DNA of 44,484 nucleotides from CAZUCE01 sp964619265 (lineage in GTDB: Bacteria > Planctomycetota > UBA1135 > GCA-002686595). Under the pieces are notes generated by a model. It was given only the letters and a program-made list of their open reading frames with translations. It ran no database searches and was not told the DNA's origin. The stretch covers positions 1 to 44,484 of the forward strand of contig CAZUCE010000036.1 of NCBI GenBank assembly GCA_964619265.1. Direction: 5' to 3'. The first letter of the stretch is position 1. Each line of letters begins with the position of its first letter. Made by a program: the position numbers and the translations under genes. Of the stretch, positions 15,462-23,603 are shown in pieces.

Positions 15462-16954
15462 GGTTGGTCCTCTGCTTGGGGGCTGTGGATCTCGAGCGGT
15501 CCCAGAGCGGTTCGAGCCGCACGGACAAAAGCTGCGACGCGCTCTCGACTCTTGATGCCGGGCTCCTCTTCGAGCCCCGAACTCGCGTCCAAACCGAAGT
15601 TCTCGGCTTGGGCCTGTTGAAGCTGCCCCGCGAGCGCGCCCACGTTGTCCGGGCCGAGCCCGCCAGCCACCAGGCAGCCATGGTTTCTCAGAAGCCGAGC
15701 GACGACACTCGGATCCGCCGTCCGGCCGCTCCCGCCCAGGGAACCCGCCGGTTCGATCACGAAGCCGGCAGCGAACAACTCCCAGGTTTCGAGTTCTCCG
15801 GGGTCATCCGCAGCCACAGCGCGCAAGATCGGAAACGGGAGGTCGCCAAAGCCCGCGGGCTCGCACGGGCCACACAGTTGAACAACCGAGGCACCGGTTG
15901 AGCGGGCTGCGTGCAAGACAGCTTCTGGCCTGGATTCGGTCGTCACCAACACTCCGCGCCCGGGCGGGATTTCGGCTGCGAGGGTTCGAGCTTGTTCCAG
16001 GCTCACCGCGCGTGGAGACCGGGTCGGCTCGAGCACGAATCCGAACAGATCCGCTCCGGCCTCCCGAGCAGCAACAACATCCTGCGGCCGCGTCAGGCCG
16101 CAGACCTTGATGGCCCGCGAAATCGGAAGCTCGCCCAGCGGGATAGAAGTCGTCTCGCCCCGTCCAGCGCGAGCAAAGCAAGCTGCCGCCGAACGCGGAT
16201 CGGCCGCGCGCATGAGCGCACTACCGACCAGCGCGCCATCGGCGCCGGCTTGCGCGGCTGGGCCCAGGGCGGCTGGAGTACCCAGGCCGCTCTCGGCGAT
16301 CCGAAAACAACCCTCTGGGATCTCGGGCAACAGCTCTTGCGCGCGATCGAGGTCAATCTGGAGCGTATCGAGGTCTCGCGCATTGACACCGATGGCGTCC
16401 GGCTTGGCCAAAAGGGCAGCTTCGAGCTCGGCCCGCGAGTGAATTTCCACCAGAGTCGCTAGCCCGAGTTCGCGGGCGCGCTGCGCACACTGGGCCAACC
16501 GGTCCGGCCGCAGCACCCGGGCGATCAGCAGGACGCAGCTCGCTCCCATCGCTTGGGACTCGTCGATCATCTCCGAATCCAGCACGAAGTCCTTCCGAAG
16601 GATCGGCAAGCTCACCCGCCGGGAAGCCCGGGAAAGGTGGGCGCGTCGCCCATCGAATGAGTACGGCTCGGTCAGGATCGAGGCCACCGCAGCCCCCCCG
16701 AGTTCGTAGCACGCGACGCGCCCCGTAATTTCCTCTGCGTCTACGAAAGCTCCTTCGCTCGGGGACCGTCGTTTCGATTCTGCGATCAGCGAGACACCGG
16801 GCTGGCTCATGGCCTCTCGAAAGGCAGCTCTTCGCTCGGGCGCCGGCTTAGGCGTAGGAACTCCGATTCGGGCGCGGCGCCGGCGATTCGCTTGTTCCAC
16901 TCGCTCCACCAGGGGCGCCAACACTTCCGGCAGCGAGGGGTCGAGCGAGTTCAT
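15452..16954 (-). CDS. trpCF: Fused indole-3-glycerol-phosphate synthase / phosphoribosylanthranilate isomerase
   Basis: 500 aa carrying two consecutive steps of the pathway. Residues about 1-262 are TrpC: LIAESKRRSPSEG at about 56-68 with a catalytic Lys, LRKDFVLD at 119-126, TLVEIHSRAE, GVNARDL and AESGL. Residues about 281-485 are TrpF: IKVCGLTRP (catalytic Cys about 285), FGFVLEPTRSPR, LVAGGL and FGLDASSGLE. The link between is short. The order C then F is the same as in the enterobacterial fusion, although the remainder of the operon is unfused. It overlaps trpD by 4 nt and trpB by 10 nt. Confidence 0.95.
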   Translation of the reverse strand: MNSLDPSLPEVLAPLVERVEQANRRRRARIGVPTPKPAPERRAAFREAMSQPGVSLIAESKRRSPSEGAFVDAEEITGRVACYELGGAAVASILTEPYSFDGRRAHLSRASRRVSLPILRKDFVLDSEMIDESQAMGASCVLLIARVLRPDRLAQCAQRARELGLATLVEIHSRAELEAALLAKPDAIGVNARDLDTLQIDLDRAQELLPEIPEGCFRIAESGLGTPAALGPAAQAGADGALVGSALMRAADPRSAAACFARAGRGETTSIPLGELPISRAIKVCGLTRPQDVVAAREAGADLFGFVLEPTRSPRAVSLEQARTLAAEIPPGRGVLVTTESRPEAVLHAARSTGASVVQLCGPCEPAGFGDLPFPILRAVAADDPGELETWELFAAGFVIEPAGSLGGSGRTADPSVVARLLRNHGCLVAGGLGPDNVGALAGQLQQAQAENFGLDASSGLEEEPGIKSRERVAAFVRAARTALGPLEIHSPQAEDQPCF

Positions 16955-18012
16955 GACAAGCCTCCCGGAGCCAGCTCACTCAGAAGTCGCAAGGCCGCCC
17001 CGGAGTCGAGCGCTTCCCGCGCCAACTCGAGGCCTTCCGCGAAATCGTGTGCGCGGTCCGCGACGACCAAGGCCGCCGATACGTTCAAGGTCAACGCATC
17101 GCGCAGAGCGCTCTGCTCGCCCTGCAGCAATCCACCCAGCAAACGCTTGGCTTCGACCCGATTCTGACAAGCCAAGGCCTCGATGGGAGCACGGGGCAGG
17201 CCCAGCTCCACGGCATCGAGCTCCAGGTCGGGCAACCCGCCTACACCGAGCAATCGATTCGGCCCACAGGTCGTCAATTCGTCGGCTCCCAGGCGATCCC
17301 CGGAGATCGCGCCGTGGACCACATAAGCGCGGGTACCCGGCTTGGCTTCGAGGACGCCTCGAACAGCCTCCAGGGCGCGCCCATCCGCGACGCCAACCAA
17401 CTGCCGACTCACGCGCGCTGGATTCGCCAAGGGAGCCGCGAGGTTGAACACCGTCGGCACGCCCAGGGCCCGGCGAAAAGGACCGATCGAGGCCAAAGCT
17501 GAGTGATAGCGCGGCGCAAACAAAAACGTGAAACCGGTCCTCTCGAGCTGCTCGCGCGCTGCGGCACTATCCACGTCCACGGGCACGCCGACCTCTTCCA
17601 GCAGATCCGCGCTTCCACAGCTCGAGGACACCGCTCGGTTTCCGTGCTTGATCACGGGGACACCGCACGCCGCGGAGACCAGCGCAGTCGCGGTGGAAAG
17701 ATTGAACGTGGACAATCCGTCCCCGCCGGTCCCACAGGTGTCGAGGGCGGCTGGGCCCGCCGAATGCTCGAAAGGAGTCGCTAGCTCGCCGAGCGCTTCG
17801 ACCACCCCCGCGAGCTGCTCGGCCGTCACACCGGCTCCGCTCAAGGACCCCAGCAGCGCGCCGAGTCGAGCGCAGCGCTCTGCGCTTGGGTCCCCAGCCT
17901 GAACCGTTTCGATCAGCGCGGCCTTCAGCGATTCGCCCTGCAACTCGCCTCGAACAGCCTCTCGAAGGGCCTGCCCGAGGCGATCGACTCCCAGACTCGA
18001 GGGGGCGCTCAT
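16951..18012 (-). CDS. trpD: Anthranilate phosphoribosyltransferase
   Basis: 353 aa. It transfers phosphoribose from PRPP to anthranilate. DTCGTGGDGLSTFN at about 91-104 is the PRPP glycine loop; KHGNRAVSSSCGSADLLEEVG holds the second substrate site; FLFAPRYHSA and VVHGAISGDRLGADELT follow as expected. The usual RTxFNxLGPLxNP is changed to PTVFNLAAPLANP here, losing the Arg. The stop overlaps the trpC-trpF start by 4 nt and its own start overlaps trpG by 4 nt. Confidence 0.95.
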   Translation of the reverse strand: MSAPSSLGVDRLGQALREAVRGELQGESLKAALIETVQAGDPSAERCARLGALLGSLSGAGVTAEQLAGVVEALGELATPFEHSAGPAALDTCGTGGDGLSTFNLSTATALVSAACGVPVIKHGNRAVSSSCGSADLLEEVGVPVDVDSAAAREQLERTGFTFLFAPRYHSALASIGPFRRALGVPTVFNLAAPLANPARVSRQLVGVADGRALEAVRGVLEAKPGTRAYVVHGAISGDRLGADELTTCGPNRLLGVGGLPDLELDAVELGLPRAPIEALACQNRVEAKRLLGGLLQGEQSALRDALTLNVSAALVVADRAHDFAEGLELAREALDSGAALRLLSELAPGGLS

Positions 18013-18605
18013 CGCAGACCTCCCGCTTCGCAGGGAACGCCGGCCCGTTCCAAGAAGCGAGCTAAGACCACACTCCCGCGGGGCGAAAGGAACGACTCGG
18101 GGTGGAACTGCAGCCCGAATCTCGGTCGCGCGATGTCGCGAACCCCCATCACGTGCCCCTCTTCGGTCCAGGCCGACAACTCAAGGCACTCTGGCAACGA
18201 ATCGCGATCCGCCACCAGACTGTGATAGCGGGCCGCCGGGAACGGCGACGGGAGCCCGCGAAGCAGACCTTGATCGTCGTGGTGGATACGCGAAGTGCGA
18301 CCGTGCAGCGGCTCGTCGGACCTCACGATCCGGCCTCCACTGGCCTCGACCAGGCATTGATGCCCGAGGCAAACGCCCAGAATGGGGAGCTCGTCCGGTG
18401 CCTGCTCGAGCAGGTCCAAGCAGACCCCCGCGTCCTTCGGAGCCCCTGGCCCCGGAGAGAGCACCACGGCTGCGGGTGTTCGCGCAAGAAGCTCTTGGGC
18501 CGAGGCCGCGTCGTGGCGAACCACGTCGACGACCGCCCCGAGCGTGGCAAGCGCCTGATAGAGATTGAAGGTAAAGGAGTCGTAGTTGTCGATCAAAAGG
18601 ATCAC
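18009..18605 (-). CDS. trpG: Anthranilate synthase glutamine amidotransferase subunit
   Basis: 198 aa, class I glutamine amidotransferase. It opens with ILLIDNYDSFTFNLYQ. The nucleophile elbow is GVCLGHQ with Cys about 79, and the His/Glu of the triad are in LQFHPES (about 168 and 170). It supplies ammonia to TrpE. Sequences of this type can also serve p-aminobenzoate synthase; the position between trpE and trpD points to the Trp role, but dual use is possible as no pabA is visible. It overlaps both neighbours by 4 nt. Confidence 0.95.
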   Translation of the reverse strand: MILLIDNYDSFTFNLYQALATLGAVVDVVRHDAASAQELLARTPAAVVLSPGPGAPKDAGVCLDLLEQAPDELPILGVCLGHQCLVEASGGRIVRSDEPLHGRTSRIHHDDQGLLRGLPSPFPAARYHSLVADRDSLPECLELSAWTEEGHVMGVRDIARPRFGLQFHPESFLSPRGSVVLARFLERAGVPCEAGGLR

Positions 18606-20098
18606 GTCGTCACCTCCTGCACCTTGGCAGCGTTCGCGGTCAGCAACTCAACCGCCGCGAGCGGACCCGACAGCTTCGCTTCCACTTCGGCCAATTCGGC
18701 CGCCGGATCCGATGCGTGCACGATACCCGCGCCGGCTTGCAGCGAGAGCTGTCCGCCTGCGGCCACAAAGGTCCGGATACAGATCGCCATATCGAGCCCA
18801 CCCCGTGGATCCAGGTAACCGAACGCACCTGCGTAGGGTCCGCGGCGTTCGCGTTCCAGCTCAGCGATCAGCTGCAGCGCCCTGACCTTGGGCGCCCCGC
18901 TGACCGTCCCGGCCGGGAAACACGAAGCGAGCGCGTCGAGTCCGTCCAAATCACTGCGCAACTCAGCCTCGACGCGACTCACCAGGTGTTGGACGCGAGG
19001 GAAGCGCAGGCAGCGAGCATGCTCAACGACCTCAACCGTTCCGATACGCGCGACACGCCCCAGATCGTTGCGCGCCAGGTCGACCAACATGTCGTGTTCC
19101 GAGCGCTCCTTGATCGAAGCGCGCAGCTCAGCTTCAAGCTCCCGGTCCTCAGCGCTGTCGGTCCCCCGCGGTCGCGTGCCCGCGATCGGGACCGTCCGTA
19201 GACGCGAACCGTCGACCTCGACGAGACGCTCTGGCGAAGAACCCACCAACGCGACGTCGTCGGTCTCGAAAAAGAACATGTGCGGCGCACTGTTGGTCAG
19301 CCGGAGGGCTCGGTACAGCGCGAATAAATCCCCGGTGTAGCGTCCGGTGCGCCTTCGGCTCGGAACCGCTTGGAAGATCTCCCCAGCTCGAATGGCAGCC
19401 TGCAAGCGTTCGACCTGATTGAGAAAGACCTCAGGCCCCGCGGAAGGCTCGAGTCCCTCGCATTCGAACCGGGAGGGAAGTCCGCCAAGGTTCTCGTACA
19501 AGTCGTGCTCCAGCGCGTCGAGCCGCTCGCTAGCCGCCGCGAACTCCTTGGATCCGCCCCGGCAGATCGTGGACAGCGTCATGGTCTGAGCTCGATGGTC
19601 GAAGCCCACCACGGTCCGATAGGCCTCGAAACGCGACCGGGGAGCCCCTAGGGGATCCGCCTCCGGTACCGGCACGCTGGGCTCCAGCTCACTCGCGGTC
19701 TCAAACCCCAAGTAGCCCACCAGTCCGCCGTGGAACGGAGGTAGCTCCATCGCGCCATCCCGGCCGAAGCGCGGAGCGGGGGGGAGTTTCAGTTCCTTCG
19801 AAAGGTCGCGCAGGACCTCCAGGGTGCCCGCTCGGTGGGTTTTCGGCTTTTGGCCGGGACGCGTGACGTGGACGCCACCATCGTCGGTCCGCAAGGAAAG
19901 CTCCGGGTCGAGTGCACAGAAGCTATAGCTCGCTAGCGAAGTCGGCCCCGCCGTGGACTCGAGCAGGCAAACCCGATGGCCGGCCAAACGGAGGTTTCCA
20001 GCGGCCTGAACCGGTGTCAGGCGATCGGCGGGCAGAACGCGATAGCACAATCGCTCGCTCTCCGCGGAGCGGCTATCGGAACGGTAGAGAATTTCCAT
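18602..20098 (-). CDS. trpE: Anthranilate synthase component I
   Basis: 498 aa. It converts chorismate to anthranilate with ammonia from TrpG. LLES at about 45-48 matches the Trp feedback-inhibition motif. The chorismate-utilising domain shows VGSSPERLV, PIAGTRPRG, ERSEHDMLVDLARNDLGR, CFPAGTVSGAPKVRA and PYAGAFGYLDPRG. IFQAVPSRR replaces the usual IFQVVLSQR. The ATG at 20098 is the first gene start after the attenuator hairpin at 20211-20241, so expression is probably set by Trp through transcription attenuation, and activity by Trp feedback. It overlaps trpG by 4 nt. Confidence 0.95.
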   Translation of the reverse strand: MEILYRSDSRSAESERLCYRVLPADRLTPVQAAGNLRLAGHRVCLLESTAGPTSLASYSFCALDPELSLRTDDGGVHVTRPGQKPKTHRAGTLEVLRDLSKELKLPPAPRFGRDGAMELPPFHGGLVGYLGFETASELEPSVPVPEADPLGAPRSRFEAYRTVVGFDHRAQTMTLSTICRGGSKEFAAASERLDALEHDLYENLGGLPSRFECEGLEPSAGPEVFLNQVERLQAAIRAGEIFQAVPSRRRTGRYTGDLFALYRALRLTNSAPHMFFFETDDVALVGSSPERLVEVDGSRLRTVPIAGTRPRGTDSAEDRELEAELRASIKERSEHDMLVDLARNDLGRVARIGTVEVVEHARCLRFPRVQHLVSRVEAELRSDLDGLDALASCFPAGTVSGAPKVRALQLIAELERERRGPYAGAFGYLDPRGGLDMAICIRTFVAAGGQLSLQAGAGIVHASDPAAELAEVEAKLSGPLAAVELLTANAAKVQEVTT

Positions 20099-20210
20099 GG
20101 CTAGCGGTCTCCCGACACATCGCCGAAGGCGGCTTCAGGGGAGGGTTCGGAACGGGGCATGGCAATTCGATGGGTTTGAGGTGCCGGGCGAGGGGGCCCT
20201 GGAACGAAAG

Positions 20211-20241
20211 CGGGCCCGAGAAGCGGTGCTTCTCGGGCCCG
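20211..20241 (-). terminator. Attenuator hairpin of the trp operon
   Basis: A perfect 14-bp stem (20211-20224 with 20228-20241) and a 3-nt loop stand between the leader ORF and trpE. Read on the minus strand, the stem is followed by CUUUCGUU, a poor but U-rich tail. The segment just after the Trp codons (20286-20298) contains the same GGGCCC core and can pair with the 5' arm of the terminator (20228-20241) with one bulge, giving a candidate antiterminator. This is the expected layout of leader-peptide attenuation. Pairing energies were not computed. Confidence 0.75.
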
Positions 20242-20271
20242 TGAGCGTGGCAAAGGACGGTGATGCGCGTC

Positions 20272-20316
20272 CTAGCCGGAAGCTCCGGGCCCGGAACGCC
20301 ACCACCACGAGTTCAC
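20272..20316 (-). CDS. trpL: trp operon leader peptide with three consecutive Trp codons
   Basis: A 14-codon ORF starting GTG at 20316 and ending TAG, peptide MNSWWWRSGPGASG. The three adjacent TGG codons at 20299-20307 are the signal: when charged Trp-tRNA is scarce, a stalled ribosome would favour the alternative pairing and let transcription reach trpE. In length and layout it resembles the enterobacterial leader peptide (two Trp followed by Arg). An in-frame ATG at 20379 would give a 35-aa peptide with the same end; no Shine-Dalgarno is clear for either, so the start is uncertain. Function is inferred from position, Trp codons and the hairpin that follows. Confidence 0.75.
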   Translation of the reverse strand: MNSWWWRSGPGASG

Positions 20317-20519
20317 GACGACATCGCCGAAGGGCGAGCCGTGATGCTCGGAAGCGGGACTATGCGGGAAACGGGGCATCTGGATGAAGCTAGGCCTTGA
20401 TGGCCGAGGCGGCAACAGAGTGTTTGGAAAATTCAGGAAGACCGAGGCGACCGGCACCTACGTGCCCGGTTCGCTTTCCCGGACGTAACTCTCGCAGAAT
20501 TCGAGGGTTGCCCCCCAAA

Positions 20520-20536
20520 GCTCCCTGCTTGGGAGC
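20520..20536 (-). terminator. Putative terminator after the sulfatase gene
   Basis: A 6-bp stem GCTCCC/GGGAGC with a 5-nt loop, followed on the minus strand by TTT, begins 6 nt after the sulfatase stop codon. It would separate the sulfatase transcript from the trp leader. The stem is short and the U-tract weak, so confidence is moderate. The trp promoter should lie between here and about 20320, but no convincing -35/-10 pair is visible. Confidence 0.4.
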
Positions 20537-20541
20537 CTCTC

Positions 20542-21912
20542 TCAGGGCGCTGTGCACTCATCCGGGAGGAACGGCCAGTCAGGACCCAGGAGCTCGCACA
20601 CAAAATCCTCGAGCTCTTGGGCCGTGTTCTCAAAGGCCCCCGCGCCGTACAGATCGGTCCCCTCGAACGGATCCGTCGGCAGGTGGTAAAGCCGAAACAA
20701 CGAGCCGGTGGACGGGCCCGGAATCCCGATGGGCTGCTGCTTGAGGTGGCAGAGTTTGAATCCGTCGTCCCGGATGACAGCCCATTCGTTGAATTCAAGC
20801 GGCCCGATTTCACTCGGGTCTGGCGCATTCGGAGAGAACCGCTGGGAAAACACGTGGGTGCGAGCGGAGGGCAGGCCCGGTTGGAACAAGCACGGTAGGA
20901 ACGAGATCGAGTCTTCAAACCCAAGGCACGGACCCGCCGAGCAGAGCCCCATGAGAGTCGTGCTCAGATCTGCAGCCTGGATCAGCGAGGGATCCACGCC
21001 CGCCGCGACCCCTGGCCCCCACACCATCAGTCGAACGTGAATGCCCCCCTCAAAGGGAGTGGTCTTGTACCCAGCTTCCAACCCGCCGGGAGGACTAACC
21101 TGCGGCGGGGTTCCGTTGTCGCTAAGCAAGAAGACAAACGTGTCGCTCAGGTCCACGAGGGACACGATGTCGAGCAGCTGATCATCGATGTGTTCCAGCG
21201 CCGCCTCATAGTTGGCGCGCTCTACCCCGGGACCCGGATTCGATCCGAGGGGGCCTTGATCCGGGTGGTCGAAGGGAGAATGGGGTGCCAGGTAACTGAG
21301 AACACCGAATTTTGGCTTGGCATCTTCTTCGACCCACCACTGCTCCCAGGCCTCGAAGATGGCATCGCTCGAGTAGGTGGTTTCCGGATCTTTGAATTCT
21401 CCGTCGTCAACCCTTAGCCAGCGGTGGTGACTCTTGCCGTCGGTGATGTTCCCGATGCTTCCCGCTCGCCAGGCCTGAAACCCCTGAATGCGAGGCGCTT
21501 CCTCGATCGCAAGCGGAGAGTCTCCGCCATTGACGTGCCACTTCCCGAAGAGCCCCGTGGAGTAGCCTTCTGCCTCGAGGACCTCGGCAACCGAGAGCTC
21601 GCTCGCTACCGCTCCGGCCGACGTCCCGGAACCCAGCGCCTTACCGATCCCTGCTCGAAACGGGTAGCGACCGTACTGAAGCTGGTAACGCGTCGGGCTA
21701 CAGACCGTGGAGGTGTAGAAATTCTGGAACAAGCGCCCGAAGGGAGCCAACGCTTGCAGGTTCGGCATGTGGGACTCCGCGAACTCCTCCCGACTCGCAT
21801 CGTCGATCACGATGACAAGGAAATTCGGCTGAACCGGCGGGTCCGTCGCCGGCTTGGGCGTCCCGGTCAAAGCCGGGAGGAACAACGGAAGGGTCGCGAG
21901 CAGCAAAGGCAT
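20542..21912 (-). CDS. Sulfatase (FGly-type)
   Basis: 456 aa with an N-terminal signal sequence (MPLLLATLPLFLPALTG). The metal-binding IDDA motif at about 36-39 and the sulfatase signature CSPTRYQLQYGR at about 71-82 are intact, so Cys about 71 can be converted to formylglycine. GKWH and LLSDNGTPP supply further active-site residues. It probably hydrolyses sulfate esters outside the cytoplasm, as do the many sulfatases of marine Planctomycetota; the substrate is unknown. Several Cys in the C-terminal third may form disulfides. It lies 172 nt downstream of an alpha/beta hydrolase on the same strand. No formylglycine-generating or anaerobic maturase gene is obvious nearby. Confidence 0.93.
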   Translation of the reverse strand: MPLLLATLPLFLPALTGTPKPATDPPVQPNFLVIVIDDASREEFAESHMPNLQALAPFGRLFQNFYTSTVCSPTRYQLQYGRYPFRAGIGKALGSGTSAGAVASELSVAEVLEAEGYSTGLFGKWHVNGGDSPLAIEEAPRIQGFQAWRAGSIGNITDGKSHHRWLRVDDGEFKDPETTYSSDAIFEAWEQWWVEEDAKPKFGVLSYLAPHSPFDHPDQGPLGSNPGPGVERANYEAALEHIDDQLLDIVSLVDLSDTFVFLLSDNGTPPQVSPPGGLEAGYKTTPFEGGIHVRLMVWGPGVAAGVDPSLIQAADLSTTLMGLCSAGPCLGFEDSISFLPCLFQPGLPSARTHVFSQRFSPNAPDPSEIGPLEFNEWAVIRDDGFKLCHLKQQPIGIPGPSTGSLFRLYHLPTDPFEGTDLYGAGAFENTAQELEDFVCELLGPDWPFLPDECTAP

Positions 21913-22084
21913 GAGGAGCGGGGGTCGGGGCTAGAAACGGAAGTTCTGGACCGATCGCGACTCAGCTCCGCCCACGGTTCTCCGCATTTGAAAAAACCGG
22001 CCCCTCCGCGCTCCGCCCATCAACCACCCCCCCATCAACCACCGCCCACCGGCCACCAACCGCCGGAGGGCGCTGCCTAAGCGA

Positions 22085-22936
22085 TCAGCCCTTTCGCTCG
22101 GGTTGCTCGTCCGCAGCCGGCTCGGGAAGGAAAGCCCCTAGGAAGTCCGTAGTCGCTTTCCAGTACGCCGGTGAATCCTCGAATTGCTCCCACAGGGCTC
22201 GCGACCCGTGGTTGCCGGCCGACTCGGGCAGAAACGAAGCCTTGCGCTTGTCCGGAATGGCCTCGAACAACTCCTCCCAGGAGGGCAGCTCGTGCTTGGC
22301 CGAAGTGATGAAGGCCGGAACGGCGATCTTGCGGGCGGACCGGGCGATCCAGTCCTTGGGCTTGCCGGAACTCGTGAAGTACTCCCCCGGCGCGAACGCC
22401 AGCACCCCGTCGACCAGCTCGGGATGTTCGCCCGCCACGCGCAGCGACAGAGCCGACGAGTACGAACTCCCCCACAGGATGACCGGGCCGTCCGCGTAAT
22501 TTTCGCGCACGAAAGCCAGCGCGGCCAGGATGTCCTGCTCGGCGTCCACGTAGGCCGCCGGCTTGTCAGCCGCCTTGGCTCGCGCAGCGGTTTCGTTCCG
22601 CACCTCGTTGATGCCACCACCCGAACGTTGGTCGATCGCGAGGCAGTCAAAACCCAATCGATTCAGTTTGGGCGCGATCTCGCGGTATTCCCCGCGGCTC
22701 CAGCCGGCCTGGTGGCAGAGCAAGATGAAAGGCTCCTCGCGTTTGCCTTCCGCACCCTCCGCGCGCCGGTAGAGGTCCGCGGTGATAGCGAGGTCATCAA
22801 TCGACGGGAATGAAACCTCCACATAAGCGGCGGTCTCCGCGGCCTGCGGCGCCGCCGACTCCTGCCAACCTGCGAGAGACCCACCGTCCAGGAGAGGCAC
22901 AAAGGAACAAATCGAACCGAGCAGTGTGAGGAGCAT
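22085..22936 (-). CDS. Secreted alpha/beta hydrolase
   Basis: 283 aa from the ATG at 22936; the open frame extends to 23155 but runs into the divergent gene and lacks a signal there. An N-terminal hydrophobic segment (MLLTLLGSICSFVPLL) suggests export. The alpha/beta-hydrolase core has ILLCHQAGWSRGEY (oxyanion region), CLAIDQRSGG, the nucleophile elbow LWGSSYSS with Ser about 158 (the last Gly of GxSxG is Ser), and a late catalytic His in AGNHGSRALW. Closest in style to dienelactone hydrolase or prolyl-oligopeptidase-like esterases. Substrate unknown. Confidence 0.85.
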   Translation of the reverse strand: MLLTLLGSICSFVPLLDGGSLAGWQESAAPQAAETAAYVEVSFPSIDDLAITADLYRRAEGAEGKREEPFILLCHQAGWSRGEYREIAPKLNRLGFDCLAIDQRSGGGINEVRNETAARAKAADKPAAYVDAEQDILAALAFVRENYADGPVILWGSSYSSALSLRVAGEHPELVDGVLAFAPGEYFTSSGKPKDWIARSARKIAVPAFITSAKHELPSWEELFEAIPDKRKASFLPESAGNHGSRALWEQFEDSPAYWKATTDFLGAFLPEPAADEQPERKG

Positions 22937-23063
22937 GGGAAGGTCGGGGTGAGTGGGAATTGCCCCTAAGGAGAGGGACCAAAGAGCCAAGAGCGTAGCG
23001 CGCCGCCTCCGACCGGGCACGGTAAGGTGGGGCGCGAGAAGAACCTCTGCCGCTCCACCCCCC

Positions 23064-23552
23064 ATGCCTCCCGATTCCGACCCCCTCGACCCCGAATTCG
23101 ACCCCGAGGAAGAAGGATTCTCTGGGGACCTTGCCCCCTGGAATCCGAGCAGCATCGTCTACAACGCCTTTTTCTGTGGACCGCTGTCCGCTGGTCTTTT
23201 GTTCGCTTTCAACACAAAGCGCCTGGGCCGACCCGCCGCGTTCGTCCCCAGCCTCGTGATCGCCGTCTTAGCCGGACTCGGGATTCAGGCACTGGTCGTC
23301 CTTTATCTGGGCTCTTGCGGCCCCATCGCCCGGCAGGACGCTCGCCTCGGCTTTCGGGTTGCCGCTGTGCTCCTCGGCCTCGTTTGGGCTTGGATTCAGC
23401 GCCCTCGCTTCGAAGTCTTTGCTCGCGATGGCGACGCAGCAGCTTCCCTTTGGAAGCCGGGCTTCATCGCCTTGGTTGCAGGACTCGTGATCCAAATTGC
23501 CTGGATGGCCCTCCTCCAGCAGTGGCTCGAATTCGAATTCGAAGACCTCTGA
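23064..23552 (+). CDS. Small membrane protein, unknown function
   Basis: 162 aa from the ATG at 23064. The first 27 residues are strongly acidic and Pro-rich (PPDSDPLDPEFDPEEEG), followed by four hydrophobic helices at about 30-50, 62-85, 98-115 and 135-155. No family is recognised. The coding frame is supported by GC3 bias and the clean helix pattern. The gene diverges from the alpha/beta hydrolase and converges with the radical SAM gene. Confidence 0.65.
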   Translation: MPPDSDPLDPEFDPEEEGFSGDLAPWNPSSIVYNAFFCGPLSAGLLFAFNTKRLGRPAAFVPSLVIAVLAGLGIQALVVLYLGSCGPIARQDARLGFRVAAVLLGLVWAWIQRPRFEVFARDGDAAASLWKPGFIALVAGLVIQIAWMALLQQWLEFEFEDL

Positions 23553-23564
23553 CCCAACCGCGAT

Positions 23565-23592
23565 TGCTCGAAGCCCCCTAAGGGCTCGAGCA
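23565..23592. terminator. Candidate bidirectional terminator hairpin
   Basis: An 11-bp stem with one bulged A (23565-23576 with 23582-23592) and a 5-nt loop sits in the 51-nt space between two convergent stop codons (23552 + and 23604 -). There is no clear U-tract in either direction, so termination is suggested by position and stem only. Confidence 0.45.
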
Positions 23593-23603
23593 GAGAGGGA
23601 AAA

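Noticed and set aside
20380..20440. Candidate trp promoter (TTGCCG, 17 nt, TAGCTT on the minus strand)
   Set aside because: The -10 matches only half of the consensus, and such matches are expected by chance; not listed as a feature.
22000..22084. Short C/A-rich imperfect repeats (ATCAACCACC units) before the alpha/beta hydrolase end
   Set aside because: Units are short and irregular, with no spacer pattern, so not a CRISPR array or a clear repeat family.
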